A stretch of 64,000 bases of DNA from Mycobacterium sp. ITM-2016-00316 (lineage in GTDB: Bacteria > Actinomycetota > Actinomycetes > Mycobacteriales > Mycobacteriaceae): positions 1,240,001 through 1,304,000 of the forward strand of contig NZ_CP134398.1 in the NCBI RefSeq assembly GCF_002968335.2, written 5' to 3'. The notes below the pieces were generated by a model. It saw only the letters and a list, made by a program, of their open reading frames with translations. It was not told where the DNA came from and made no database searches. Below are positions 44,463 to 53,558 of this stretch, piece by piece (position 1 is the stretch's first letter; each line of letters begins with the position of its first letter). Both the position numbers and the translations under genes were made by a program.

Positions 44463-45370
44463 ATCGTGCCGCCCGGGAACATCGTCTTGACGGCCTGGGT
44501 GATGTCCTGGCGGGCGGCGGACTCACTGGTGGGGTCCAGCGAGCTGATCGCCATCACGTAGCGGCGGTCGGCGCCGATCACGCCGGTGGACACGTGTAGC
44601 TGGTTGGGGCCGCTCCAGCAGCAGAACCAGCCCTGCTTGACCGCCACCGGTTCGGCGTAGAGCCCCTCGGGGATGCCGAACCGCTGTGGGTAGCCGTCGT
44701 TGCCGGTCGGGGTGGATTGCGCGAGGTTGCTCATGATGATGCTGGCCTGTTGGGGCGGCAGCCCGCCGCTGCCGTTGAGCAGCATGTCGTAGTAACGCAC
44801 CAGATCGCCTGCGGTGCTTGTGGTTACGTCCCAGCGCCCGTTGTAGGGCGCTGTGGTGCCGGCCAACCCGTACCGTGCCTTGATGCGGGCGATGACGGCG
44901 TTGCCGCCGCTACGATCCCAGAAGTTCTGGGCCGCGCTGTCGTCCGAGGAGCGCAGCATGGCGTCGAGGGAGCTGCGATCGGCAGCCGAGAGTGTGGTCT
45001 TGCCTTCCGCTTCCTGCAGCAGCAGATCGTCGGCGATGAACAGCTTCACCACGGACGCGATCGGAAAGGACTGGTTCGCCCCGGTCGCAGCGGTCTGGCC
45101 CGTGTTGCGGTCCAGCACGACCGCCGTGATGTCGGCGCCGGACCTGGCCGCATCCGCGGCAGCCTGCTGCACGCGCGCCTCGAGTCCGGCGAACGTGGGA
45201 GGCGGGCCGGGCGGCGCCTCGGGCGGAGCGGGAGCGACGACCGGAGCCTGCGGGACGTTCTCGGTGGCCGGTGGCGCACCCCAGGACCGCGCCTCGCAAC
45301 CGTTGACGAGCAGCGCCACACCTACGATTGCCATCGCTGTCATCGTGCGATGACGAAGCCGCCGACGCAT
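44459..45370 (-). CDS. LppW-like lipoprotein, beta-lactamase fold
   Basis: 303 residues. Lipoprotein signal: MTAMAIVGVALLVNGC with lipobox LVNGC (Cys25). A proline-rich linker (PQAPVVAPAPPEAPPGPPP) leads to a class A beta-lactamase/transpeptidase-like domain with SVVK (Ser106-Lys109, S-x-x-K), SSDDSA at the SxN position, and KQGWFCCW near KTG. The double Cys and the C-terminal TQAVKTMFPGGTI closely follow the remembered M. tuberculosis LppW (Rv2905). It probably does not destroy beta-lactams; a cell-wall role is likely. AGAGGAG before ATG 45370 decides the start. Confidence 0.85.
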   Translation of the reverse strand: MRRRLRHRTMTAMAIVGVALLVNGCEARSWGAPPATENVPQAPVVAPAPPEAPPGPPPTFAGLEARVQQAAADAARSGADITAVVLDRNTGQTAATGANQSFPIASVVKLFIADDLLLQEAEGKTTLSAADRSSLDAMLRSSDDSAAQNFWDRSGGNAVIARIKARYGLAGTTAPYNGRWDVTTSTAGDLVRYYDMLLNGSGGLPPQQASIIMSNLAQSTPTGNDGYPQRFGIPEGLYAEPVAVKQGWFCCWSGPNQLHVSTGVIGADRRYVMAISSLDPTSESAARQDITQAVKTMFPGGTI

Positions 45371-45992
45371 ATTTCTCCTCTGAGCAATCCTGAACCGGGA
45401 ACGCGGTACCAACGCTGTACCCATCCGTCACCCCAGCCTAAACGGCGGACCCGACGGTGGCTCATCGGCGACAGCGACACCGTTCCATCACGGTAGGACC
45501 GGCAGTGCCGTGCTGACTGGTACTGGCGATGCCTGTGTCCTCGCGTCCTCCCACTCGACAAGATCGGAGCCTGGTTTCGGGGGTCACCGTCCTCGTGACG
45601 TTCGGCCGCGACCTCCCCGAGGAGTTGCTCTGCGCGCTGTCGCATATTCCGCGCATCGAATGCGGTGCGCGAGGCTCTGATCCGCTGTCGGGCTGACACC
45701 GCCGATTCCTGCTCCCGACCGGGAAGCGCCGGCGCCGAAAGCTCCTTCTCCGGAGAAGTATTGGTAGTTCCTATGAGTCCCATGACAGTGTCCGGGTGAG
45801 CCCATACCGTTGAGGGTGTGAGAGGACCGGTTTCGCGAGGTGCGAATCGTCGAACTCAAAGCCTCTGAGAAACAATCGAATATGTCGGCAGCAACAACGC
45901 TCTGCGCCGTCCGGCGCACACTCACCCGGACCACTCCCGCTGTCGCATTGACATATCAGCAGGGAATGGCCGAACAAGAAGAGGATTTCGAC
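45371..45992. other. Non-coding stretch of about 620 bp
   Basis: Several overlapping open frames exist here, but none has a plausible ribosome site, codon pattern or recognisable protein. It holds the upstream region of the LppW-like gene and, at its right end, that of a small secreted protein. TTGACA (45948-45953) could be a -35 box, but no matching -10 was found. Confidence 0.5.
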
Positions 45993-46265
45993 ATGAAGAA
46001 GACACTCATCTCCGCGGCGACCTTTATCACGTTGGCAGTCACAGCATTTGGGATGGCGAGTACCGCCTCGGCGGCGCCGTCGGGTGCATCGGCCACCGAG
46101 ACCGTCGAGGACCTGCGCGCCCGGGGGTACAACGTGCAGGTGAACGGCACCCGCAGTGGGCCGCTGTCCAACTGCTCGGTGGATGCGGTGCGCGGAATGT
46201 CAAGCGACGCTCCTGGTTCCACCGTGTACGTGGATCTGTCCTGTTCCACCGAGTACATGGACTGA
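45993..46265 (+). CDS. Small secreted protein, two cysteines
   Basis: 90 residues. Signal peptide MKKTLISAATFITLAVTAFGMASTASA then AP. Mature part about 63 residues: ETVEDLRARGYNVQVNGTRSGPLSNCSVDAVRG...VYVDLSCSTEYMD, with one likely disulfide. This size and the DLxxxGYxVQVNG...L..C pattern recur among unassigned mycobacterial exported proteins. GAAGAGG lies about 10 bp before ATG 45993, favouring it over the longer upstream frame. Stands alone. Confidence 0.7.
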   Translation: MKKTLISAATFITLAVTAFGMASTASAAPSGASATETVEDLRARGYNVQVNGTRSGPLSNCSVDAVRGMSSDAPGSTVYVDLSCSTEYMD

Positions 46266-46377
46266 GTCTCGGAAGGACCAGCGCCGAGGCCGCGTCAGGC
46301 GTTCACGTCACTGACGCTGCCTATCGGCGGAGCCCGTGGCAACGAGTTGTCGGTCTTCACCGGATGATCGCGCGGGC

Positions 46378-47175
46378 TCAGCCACCCAACGCCCGCTGAT
46401 AACGGCGCATCCCGGAGATCCAGCGGTCGTAATCTGCGCCCTTGCCGCGGTACATGTCGAGTACCGACGCGTGCGGTAGCACCAGGAAGCGGCCTTCGCG
46501 GATGCCGTCCAGGGTCGCCGACGCCACGTCCTCGGCGCTCAGCACGTCACCGGCGGTGGTGATGGATGCGGCCGCGACCCGCGCGGTGGCATCGGCGGAG
46601 TCGGTGATGGCGTCCAACAGTGGGGTGGCCACCCCCATCGGGCACACGCACGTCACGCCGATACCGTTGTCGCCGTGTGTGATCGACAGCCATTCGGCGA
46701 ACCCGACCGCGGCGTGCTTGGACACCGCGTAGCCGGCGGCCCCGACCTGGGTGAGTAGACCGGCCGCCGAGGCGACGCTCACGAAGTGGCCACTGCCGCG
46801 GGCGATCCAGTCCGGCAGCAGCGCATCGGCGGCCCGAATGTGTGCGCGTAGGTTCACCTCCAATACCCGGTCCCAGTCGCCATCGGACCCCAACCCGGAA
46901 GCGCCGATGACACCCGCGTTGGCCACGTAGATGTCGACAGGGCCGAACCCCTCCCGTGCGGCGTCGAGCAGGGTGGCGATACCCGCGACGGAGGCGGCGT
47001 CCGCGCCGACACCTGCCGCGCGCTCGCCGATCCCGGCAGCGGTCGCGTCGGCGGCGTCGGCATCGATGTCCCCGGCGACCACCGAGGCCCCGGCGTCAGC
47101 GAATTGCTGCGCCAGGGCGCGACCGATTCCGGAACCCGCCCCGGTGATGACCACGACCTTGCCTTCGATCTGCAT
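46378..47175 (-). CDS. SDR-family oxidoreductase (last gene of leftward catabolic run)
   Basis: 265 residues. [19 protein letters not shown] cofactor loop, [10 protein letters not shown] after strand two (Asp, favouring NAD), VANAGV, catalytic Ser in FVSVASAAG and YAVSKHAA (YxxxK). A C-terminal extension [22 protein letters not shown] is typical of a mycobacterial SDR group acting on hydroxyacyl or alcohol substrates. It begins 9 bp after the acyl-CoA synthetase and closes a six-gene leftward run with GntR and SMP-30-like genes. Confidence 0.87.
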   Translation of the reverse strand: MQIEGKVVVITGAGSGIGRALAQQFADAGASVVAGDIDADAADATAAGIGERAAGVGADAASVAGIATLLDAAREGFGPVDIYVANAGVIGASGLGSDGDWDRVLEVNLRAHIRAADALLPDWIARGSGHFVSVASAAGLLTQVGAAGYAVSKHAAVGFAEWLSITHGDNGIGVTCVCPMGVATPLLDAITDSADATARVAAASITTAGDVLSAEDVASATLDGIREGRFLVLPHASVLDMYRGKGADYDRWISGMRRYQRALGG

Positions 47176-47184
47176 GGGACGTGT

Positions 47185-48714
47185 CTACCGCATCGATCCC
47201 CGTCGCTTCGCTCGCCCCGCCACCAGTTCGCGCAACTCCCGCTTGAGCACCTTGCCGTAACTGTTCTTCGGCAATTCGTCCACGTAGACGTAGCGTTTCG
47301 GCCGCTTGAACCGGGCGATCCGCTCGAGCAGATGGGCATCGAGGGCATCCTCGGCAGCCGTGCCCACGATGAACGCCACCACCACCTCGCCCCACTCCTC
47401 ATCGAGTGCACCGACGACACAGGCCTCGATGACTCCGGGGTGCTCGATGAGCACCTCTTCCACCTCGCGCGGGTAGATATTGCTGCCGCCGCTGATCACC
47501 ACGTCCTTGCTGCGGTCGCGCAGGGTGAGGTATCCGCGCGCGTCGAACGATCCCATGTCCCCGGTGTGCAGCCAGCCGCCGACCAGGGTGGCCGCCGTGG
47601 CCGCCGGGTTGTTCCAGTAGCCCGACATGACGACGTCGCCACGACAGGCGATCTCGCCGATCTCGTCGACGGCGGCCGGGTTGCCGTCGGCGTCGAGTAC
47701 CGCGACTTCGACACCCGAGCGCGGGTAGCCGACCGAGCCGAGCACCGCGTCATCGGCATCCGGGTGATCCTGCTTACGCAACCCGGTGATGGTCATCGGG
47801 GCCTCGCCCTGGCCGTAGAGCTGGACGAAGATCGGGCCGAACGCCGCCATCGCCTTCTTGAGACTGTCCACGTACATCGGGCCGCCACCGTAGACGACGG
47901 TCGTGAGGTTCGCCGGGCGTGGCCGGCCGGTGGCGACCAGCCGCTGCACCATCGTGGGCGCCAGAAAGCAACTGGCGCCGGGGTGATGGTCACAGAGGTC
48001 GAGGAACTCGTCGGGTTCGAAGCCGGACGATGCCGGAATGACCTGCCGGGCACCACGCAGGATGTACGGCGCGATGTAGAGACCAGAGCCGTGCGACATC
48101 GGTGCGCCGTGCACCAAGCTGGAATTCTCGTCCGGCGAGTCGAAGTCGGCCAGATGCGACACCGTCATCGCCATCAGGTTGCGGTGCGAGAGCATCGCGC
48201 CCTTGGACCTGCCGGTGGTACCGCTGGTGTAGAACAGCCAGGCCAGGGCGCCGGGATCGGTGTTGGCCGGGACCGCGGGGTCGAATCCCAGGCGGGCGGC
48301 GTAGGCGGGGGAGTCGATGTCCTCGACCGGAACGCCGGTGACCCCCGCGAGCGCGGCGGCGATCTTCGGTGACGCGAACACCACCGCGGCGCCGGAATCA
48401 TCGAGGATCTGCGCCATTTCCAGCGGGTGCAGTTTGAAGTTGATCGGGACCACGGCGCAGCCGGCGGCCCACACGGCGAACATCAGCTCGATGATCTCGG
48501 GCCGGTTCTCGCTGGCGATGGCGATTCGGGCGCCGGTATCGAGGCCGCGCGGGGCGACCGCAGCGACAGGGGAATGGCCTGTCACCGACGTGGCCAGCCG
48601 CAGCGCGCGGTCCCGGAGTTCGGCGAAGGTGTGCAACTGTTCAGTACCGCGGTACACCGCGCCGCGCTCCCCGAAGCGCGCCGCGGCCTGGTCGAGTACC
48701 GCAAACAGATTCAC
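47185..48714 (-). CDS. Acyl-CoA synthetase (AMP-forming) 1
   Basis: 509 residues. Activates a carboxylic acid with ATP and CoA. A3-type motif LFYTSGTTGRSKGAML, then YGQGEAPMTITG, GWLHTGDMG, RSKDVVISGGSNIYPREVE and the adenylation lysine in NSYGKVLKREL. GTG 48714 (VNLFAVLDQAAARFG) overlaps the stop of the preceding SDR and is preferred to the longer frame. The C-terminal residues AGRAKRRGSMR are encoded by a copy of the GAGCGAAGCGACGGGGA element (47197-47213), so its tail was altered by that repeat. Confidence 0.9.
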   Translation of the reverse strand: MNLFAVLDQAAARFGERGAVYRGTEQLHTFAELRDRALRLATSVTGHSPVAAVAPRGLDTGARIAIASENRPEIIELMFAVWAAGCAVVPINFKLHPLEMAQILDDSGAAVVFASPKIAAALAGVTGVPVEDIDSPAYAARLGFDPAVPANTDPGALAWLFYTSGTTGRSKGAMLSHRNLMAMTVSHLADFDSPDENSSLVHGAPMSHGSGLYIAPYILRGARQVIPASSGFEPDEFLDLCDHHPGASCFLAPTMVQRLVATGRPRPANLTTVVYGGGPMYVDSLKKAMAAFGPIFVQLYGQGEAPMTITGLRKQDHPDADDAVLGSVGYPRSGVEVAVLDADGNPAAVDEIGEIACRGDVVMSGYWNNPAATAATLVGGWLHTGDMGSFDARGYLTLRDRSKDVVISGGSNIYPREVEEVLIEHPGVIEACVVGALDEEWGEVVVAFIVGTAAEDALDAHLLERIARFKRPKRYVYVDELPKNSYGKVLKRELRELVAGRAKRRGSMR

Positions 48715-49485
48715 CTGGCAACCCACTCGGAGGTAAGCGCGAAGTCCGACAGGTACTTCGTCGAGCTCCAGCCGCCGTCGACGACGATGGTCTGGCCGTT
48801 GATGAAAGCGCCTCCGGGAGAACACAGGAACGCCACCGTGCTGGCGATATCGTCGACCGTGCCGAGGCGGGTGTGCGGTGTCATCTCGGTGTTGATCTTG
48901 CGGAAGCGCTCGTCCTCCAACCGGGTGGCGACCATCGGCGTCAGGGTGACTCCGGGCGCCACCGCGTTGCAGCGGATGCCTTCGGCGCCGTACTGACAGG
49001 CGATGTGGCCGGTCAGCGCGGTCAGTCCGCCCTTGGCCGCGGAATAGGCGCCGCCACGCATCCCACCGACCACCGCGAATGTCGATGTCACGTTGATGAT
49101 CGCCGAGCCCGGCCCCATGTGCGGAAGCACATCGCGGGCCAACCGGAACGGTGCCCGCAGCATCAGGCCCAGAAAGTAGTCCAGCGACTCGTCATCGGTC
49201 TCGTGCAGCGGTTTCGGACTGCCCACGCCGGCGTTGTTGACCAGGAAATCAACATGACCCCAACGGGACACCGCGGCCTCGACGATCTGCGCCGGTGCCT
49301 CGTCGGCGGTGAGGTCCACGGCCAGCGTCGCGATCCGGTCCGGATCGCCGACCGCGGTCTTCGAGTTCGGCCAGCCGGTCCCGGTCCCGGCCCGCGCCCA
49401 GCACCGCCATGCCTGCCTCGGCAAGTTTGACGGCGCAGCCGAAGCCGATCCCGCTGCTGGCTCCGGTCACGATCGCTACCTGCAT
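48711..49485 (-). pseudogene. SDR-family oxidoreductase, frameshifted
   Basis: Two frames together make one SDR. The start frame gives MQVAIVTGASSGIGFGCAVKLAEAGMAVLGAGRDRDRLAELE; a second frame then gives TAVGDPDRIATLAVDLT...VDFLVNNAGVG...INVTSTFA...YSAAKGGLTAL...FINGQTIVVDGGW. The switch is at about 49356-49362 (GAAGACC on the coding strand), where one base too many is present. All SDR motifs (GxxxGIG, NNAG, Ser, YxxxK) remain. Either a recent inactivation or a sequencing error; joined product about 257 residues. In the middle of the leftward run, between two acyl-CoA synthetases. Confidence 0.85.
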
Positions 49486-49486
49486 A

Positions 49487-50986
49487 TCAGTGGAGCCCTT
49501 TCGTCAGCGTCGCTCGGATCTGGTGTTTGAGGACTTTCCCGGCGTCGTTCTTGGGCAGTGCATCCCAGATGGCCACCTGCTCGGGGGCCTTGAACGTGGC
49601 CAGGCCGTGCGCGCTCAGCAGATCCCGCAGATCCTGAACCCCGGGCGTGCTCTCTGCCGCGGGAATGATCACCGCGCAGGCCCGCTCACCGGTGCGGGAG
49701 TCCGGAATCCCCACGACGGCGATCTCGGCGATACCGGGATGCCCGATCAGGATGTCCTCGACTTCCTTCGGGGAAATGTTCTCGCCGTTGCGGATGATGA
49801 TGTCCTTGGCGCGTCCGGTCACCACCAGGTGGCCGTCCTCGGTGAGGTGGCCGAGATCGCCGGTGCGGAAGTAGCCTTCGTCATCAAAGGCCTCCGAGGC
49901 GTCCTCCTCGTGCAGGTAGCCCGTGAGCATCTGGGGTCCGCGAACCCTGATCTCGCCGTCGACGACCCTGATGTCGGCGACCCCGGGGTGGCCGTCGGTG
50001 TCCGCCGCGCGCTCCGCGTCCTCCGGCGAGCCGACGGTGGACACCGGGACCTCGGTGGAGCCGTACACCCGGGTGACGATCGCCTTGTCGAAATACCCGG
50101 TGGCCTTGCGGATGAGCGAGGGCGGCACCGACGCGCCTCCACAGACGAACACTTTGAGATCGGGCAACCGGCTGCCGGCGCGTTCGGCCGCATCGAGCAG
50201 CCCGACCAGAAACGGTGTGGCGCCGGCCGTGTGGGTGCAGCGGTGGGTGCGCATCAGGGTCACGGCCTCGTCGGGATCCCACTTCTCCATGAGGACGGCG
50301 ACCGATCCGAGCAGCAGCGGACACTCGAAGGCGTAGATCGAACCGCCGATATGGGCGATGGGGGAGGGCACCAGGAAGGCGTCACCCTCGTCAATGCGCC
50401 AGTGCTCACCGAGCTGGCGTATCAGGGCATGGAGCGAAACATGGCTGTGCAGAACCCCCTTGGGTCGCCCGGTGGTGCCGGAGGTGTACATGATCATCCG
50501 CACCGCGTCGGAGTCCAGGTCCACGGGATCGGCGGGCGGTGCGGCGAGAAGCTCCGGCAGCGGTGTCTGCCCCGGATGTTCCCCGCGGACCACGACGACC
50601 TCCGGTGGCGAGGACACGGTGGTCGCCACCCGCGACACCATGGCGGCATAGTCGAATCCTCGGAACTGCCCGGGAATGAAGATCATTCGGACGTCGGCGT
50701 CGGTGAGGATGAACTGCAGCTCGCGGTCGCGCAGCGACGGCAGGATCGGGTTGACCACCATGCCCGCCATGGTCGCGGCCAGATAGACGATCGCGGCCTC
50801 GTGCCAATTGGGCAGCATGAAGGACACCACGCTGCCGGTGGGCATCCGTCGCGCCATCTCGGTGGCCAGAGCCCCGGCCTGCCGGTGCAACGCGGCGACC
50901 GTCAGGTCGACGTCGCCGTCGACGATGAGGACCCGGTCCGGAGTGTCCTGCGCCGCAACGCGAAGCGCGTCGGCGAGTGTGCTCAC
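49487..50986 (-). CDS. Acyl-CoA synthetase (AMP-forming) 2
   Basis: 499 residues. MIMYTSGTTGRPKGVLHSH phosphate loop, IAHIGGSIYAF (substrate-pocket segment), VYGSTEVPV, YFRTGDLGHL, GRAKDIIIRNGENISPKEVE and NDAGKVLKHQ with the catalytic Lys. The pocket lacks any motif that would name the acid; the cyclohexanecarboxylate/benzoate-like CoA ligase group is a possible relative. GTG 50986 overlaps the GntR stop, so the two are coupled. Its stop lies one base before the frameshifted SDR start. Confidence 0.9.
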   Translation of the reverse strand: MSTLADALRVAAQDTPDRVLIVDGDVDLTVAALHRQAGALATEMARRMPTGSVVSFMLPNWHEAAIVYLAATMAGMVVNPILPSLRDRELQFILTDADVRMIFIPGQFRGFDYAAMVSRVATTVSSPPEVVVVRGEHPGQTPLPELLAAPPADPVDLDSDAVRMIMYTSGTTGRPKGVLHSHVSLHALIRQLGEHWRIDEGDAFLVPSPIAHIGGSIYAFECPLLLGSVAVLMEKWDPDEAVTLMRTHRCTHTAGATPFLVGLLDAAERAGSRLPDLKVFVCGGASVPPSLIRKATGYFDKAIVTRVYGSTEVPVSTVGSPEDAERAADTDGHPGVADIRVVDGEIRVRGPQMLTGYLHEEDASEAFDDEGYFRTGDLGHLTEDGHLVVTGRAKDIIIRNGENISPKEVEDILIGHPGIAEIAVVGIPDSRTGERACAVIIPAAESTPGVQDLRDLLSAHGLATFKAPEQVAIWDALPKNDAGKVLKHQIRATLTKGLH

Positions 50987-51726
50987 GGCCGGCCCTTGAC
51001 GCGGCGCATCGTCATCGAATGGCGGTACCGGGCCGCCGGGTGGGTGTTCACGGTGACCTGAGCGACCTCACCATCGGAGGTCGTGTAGCTGCGCTGCATC
51101 TGCAGGGCGGGGGCACCCGTCTCGATGCACAGCAGGTCGGCCAGTTCGGCCGAAAGCGCGATCGCGGTGATCTCCTGGTGCACCTCGGTGATGCTGACAC
51201 CGTAGAGATCCTCGATCAGCGGGAAGATCGGTCCCGAATGACGTTGCAGCATCCGGCCGACGGCGGCGAAAGCCCGATTGATGTAGTACTCGGTGCGGCA
51301 GATCGGAGTGTTGGTCGCGGCATCCCGCCGGTATCCCCGCACGGCCAGCCATTGCTCGCCGAGCCCCAAGCCGGTGCGGTCGGCCAGCTCGGCGTCGATG
51401 GTGACCATCGCATGGGAGTCGATCTCGAACTGTGCGCCCGCCGCGAACGCCAGCAGGTCATCGATCGACATCACGTCCTGGGCATAGGAACTCGACGACG
51501 GACGCGGTACGACCAGGGTGCCGGTCCGCGGACGCGAGGACACCAGGTTGTCGTCGCGCAGCCGGCGCAGCGCCTCGCGCACGGTGTACCGGCTGACCGC
51601 GAAGCGATCGCACAGTTCGTGCTCGGTGGGCAGCTGGGAGCCGACGGGGTAGACCCCGTCCACGATCTCCTTGCGCAGCGTCCGCGCCACCTGCAGATAG
51701 CGGTGTTCTGTCGCTTCAGTGGTCAT
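50983..51726 (-). CDS. GntR-family regulator with UTRA ligand domain
   Basis: 247 residues. The winged helix is at the N-terminus: YLQVARTLRKEIVDGVYPVGSQLPTEHELCDRFAVSRYTVREALRRLRDDNLVSSRPRTGTLVV (HutC subgroup). The rest is a UTRA effector domain (EQWLAVRGYRRDAATNTPICRTEYYIN...IALSAELADLL...ALQMQRSYTTSDGEVAQVTVNTHPAARYRHSM). It probably represses both arms of the surrounding catabolic cluster and responds to a pathway intermediate such as an acid or CoA ester. A 13-bp copy of its start region lies 71 bp upstream. Confidence 0.9.
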   Translation of the reverse strand: MTTEATEHRYLQVARTLRKEIVDGVYPVGSQLPTEHELCDRFAVSRYTVREALRRLRDDNLVSSRPRTGTLVVPRPSSSSYAQDVMSIDDLLAFAAGAQFEIDSHAMVTIDAELADRTGLGLGEQWLAVRGYRRDAATNTPICRTEYYINRAFAAVGRMLQRHSGPIFPLIEDLYGVSITEVHQEITAIALSAELADLLCIETGAPALQMQRSYTTSDGEVAQVTVNTHPAARYRHSMTMRRVKGRP

Positions 51727-51797
51727 AGCTCGGCTCCCGGTCGCTCCGGTCCTCGCTCCGCTGCGATCTTCACTTCGCGCTCGCCTTCAGTGGTCAT
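51723..51797 (-). other. 24-codon upstream frame created by a GC-element insertion
   Basis: ATGACCACTGAAG, the first 13 bases of gntR, is repeated exactly at 51785-51797. The 58 bp between the two copies is rich in GAGCG/GCGAC words. From the upstream ATG an open frame (MTTEGEREVK...PGAEL) runs 24 codons and its TGA overlaps the gntR ATG (ATGA). It may couple translation to gntR or be a by-product of the insertion. Confidence 0.45.
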
Positions 51798-51806
51798 GTT
51801 TCGGCG

Positions 51807-53399
51807 TCACCACTTCCGCAGCGCGTACACGCTTCCCTCGCCGTCGGCCGAAACATACAGCGTGCCATCGGGTCCGGCGGCGATACCGGCGAACGGGCCC
51901 TGCGGTCCGGAGAACGGTGGCATGCCGCGCAGCGGCTTGACGCTCACCCCGGGTGGCGCGCCGACCGGCAGCCCGGCGGCGATGGTGTGGCGGGCTCCGG
52001 TGGCCAACTCGACTGCGATGACCGCCTTGCTGCCGGCGTCCACGATGTAGAGCAGGCCGTCGCGCACCAGGATGCCCTGCGGGGTGATCAGCCCGTCGAC
52101 GACGGTGTCGGTACCTGATGCCGTCACCCGCAGCACCGCGGAGTTCACCGAGACCAGCATGCTGCCATCGGCGTCGGTGGTCACCCCGACCGGGGTGTCC
52201 AGATCGGCGGCCAGCACCTGGATGCCGTTGTCGGTGATGGCGAGCACTCGCCCGGTGCCCTGTTCGGCGACGACCGCGGTGCCGTCGGGCAGCAGGGTTA
52301 CCCCGTAGAGCTGATCCAAACCGTCTGCCAGATAGTCGGTTTCGTTGTCGGCGGGTCGGTAGCGGGCCACCTGCCCGCCGGAGGTGGTGACCACGAACTC
52401 GCCGGGGCCCGCCGGGGTCAGCCCGCGGACGAATCCCGGGTAGCCGGGGCTGAACAACATGCCCACCGTCTGCAGTGCGCCTCCGTCACCCAGACTGTAG
52501 AGATAGGTGCCGTCGGCGATGTAGAGCACGCCGTCGGCGCCGACGGTGATGTCCAGCGGCCAGTTCAGCCCGCCCGGCAGCAGCGCGCGGGTGTCTCCGC
52601 CGCCGAGGATCTCGGTGATGGCGCCGGTGAAGTGAGAGACGAACAGCCGCCCGTCGACGAACGCGCAGTTGTCCAGCCCCGGTGTCAGGGTGGCCAGCAC
52701 GGTCTGGGCGCCGGTGCGCGGATCGATGCGCAGCACCTGACCGCTGGCGACCTGGGTGGAAACGATGCTGCCGTCGGCGTCGAACTTGACCGAATCCGGC
52801 ACCCCGAGGTCGCCGGCGACCACTTCGGCGTCCCCGCCATCGGGGTGCACCCGCCAGATCTGATTGGCGTTCATCACCGGGAAGTACAACAGCCCGTCCG
52901 GTCCAAATTCCATGGCATTGGGGGAGGGTAGGTCGGCCAGGATCAGCCGCGGCTCGCCGCCGTCGAGGTCCATCTCGACCAGGCGGCCGCCGTCGCGGCA
53001 CTCGTTGACGAACAGCCGGCCCTGATGGGTGGTGATGCCGTTGGCCGAGGGCAGATCGTCGCGTAGCACCCGGGTGGTCCCGGACGCATCGCGCGCGCTG
53101 ACCCGGCCGTCCATCACCTCGGTGGCGAAGAGGCTGCCGTCGGCTCCGAAGGCCAGATCGTCGGGGGCGATGATGTCGCCGCCCTTGGCGCTGATCGTCT
53201 CGATCTCGCCGGTGGTCACGTCCAGCGCGCTGATCTGGCTGCCGGTCACCTGCGCGATGTAGAGCCGGCCGTCGGGGCCGGTGCGCAGGCCGTTGGCGCC
53301 GAACAGCCGGCTGGGCTGGGTGAGGCGGGTGAGGGTCCAGCCGGTGGCGGCTTCCGGTGACGACGCGGCCGGGTACCGGCCGGCCTGCGGGGTGCTCAT
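51807..53399 (-). CDS. SMP-30/gluconolactonase-like beta-propeller protein
   Basis: 530 residues with about ten repeats of the pattern GPDGxLYIAxxxxxxIxxxDxxTG (for example LRTGPDGRLYIAQVTG, AFGADGSLFATEVMDG, EFGPDGLLYFPVMNANQIW, TVGADGVLYIADG, AAGPDGTLYVSADGEG). This is NHL/SMP-30-type propeller sequence, long enough for one large or two six-bladed propellers. No signal peptide. In this cluster a lactonase role after the Baeyer-Villiger step is attractive, but the metal-binding Glu/Asn/Asp set was not verified. First gene of the leftward run; divergent from the rightward SDR. Confidence 0.75.
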   Translation of the reverse strand: MSTPQAGRYPAASSPEAATGWTLTRLTQPSRLFGANGLRTGPDGRLYIAQVTGSQISALDVTTGEIETISAKGGDIIAPDDLAFGADGSLFATEVMDGRVSARDASGTTRVLRDDLPSANGITTHQGRLFVNECRDGGRLVEMDLDGGEPRLILADLPSPNAMEFGPDGLLYFPVMNANQIWRVHPDGGDAEVVAGDLGVPDSVKFDADGSIVSTQVASGQVLRIDPRTGAQTVLATLTPGLDNCAFVDGRLFVSHFTGAITEILGGGDTRALLPGGLNWPLDITVGADGVLYIADGTYLYSLGDGGALQTVGMLFSPGYPGFVRGLTPAGPGEFVVTTSGGQVARYRPADNETDYLADGLDQLYGVTLLPDGTAVVAEQGTGRVLAITDNGIQVLAADLDTPVGVTTDADGSMLVSVNSAVLRVTASGTDTVVDGLITPQGILVRDGLLYIVDAGSKAVIAVELATGARHTIAAGLPVGAPPGVSVKPLRGMPPFSGPQGPFAGIAAGPDGTLYVSADGEGSVYALRKW

Positions 53400-53424
53400 G
53401 GGCTGGACGCTATCAAGCCCCTGC

Positions 53425-53532
53425 TAGTCCAGACAATAGTCCGGCAGTGGCGACGGCCCGCCCTTGACGAGCAGATAAGTGCTGCGGAATAGTGTTCTCC
53501 GTTGTGCAGAGTGACATATGTTGTACGGACAA
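53425..53532. promoter_or_regulatory. Paired candidate GntR sites in the cluster's divergent promoter
   Basis: TTGTACGGACAA (53521-53532) lies 27 bp before the rightward SDR start and has TTGT/ACAA symmetry. TAGTCCAGACAA (53425-53436), read on the minus strand as TTGTCTGGACTA, matches it at 9 of 12 positions and lies close to the leftward start. One site per promoter fits repression by the cluster's GntR. A TTGACG (53464-53469) may be a -35 for the rightward unit. Confidence 0.45.
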
Positions 53533-53558
53533 ATAGAGACACCTGACCGAAGGCGGTT

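Noticed and set aside
45425-45934. Minus-strand frames of about 100-150 codons between the LppW-like gene and the small secreted protein
   Set aside because: No ribosome site, no recognisable protein, and codon choice unlike the neighbours.
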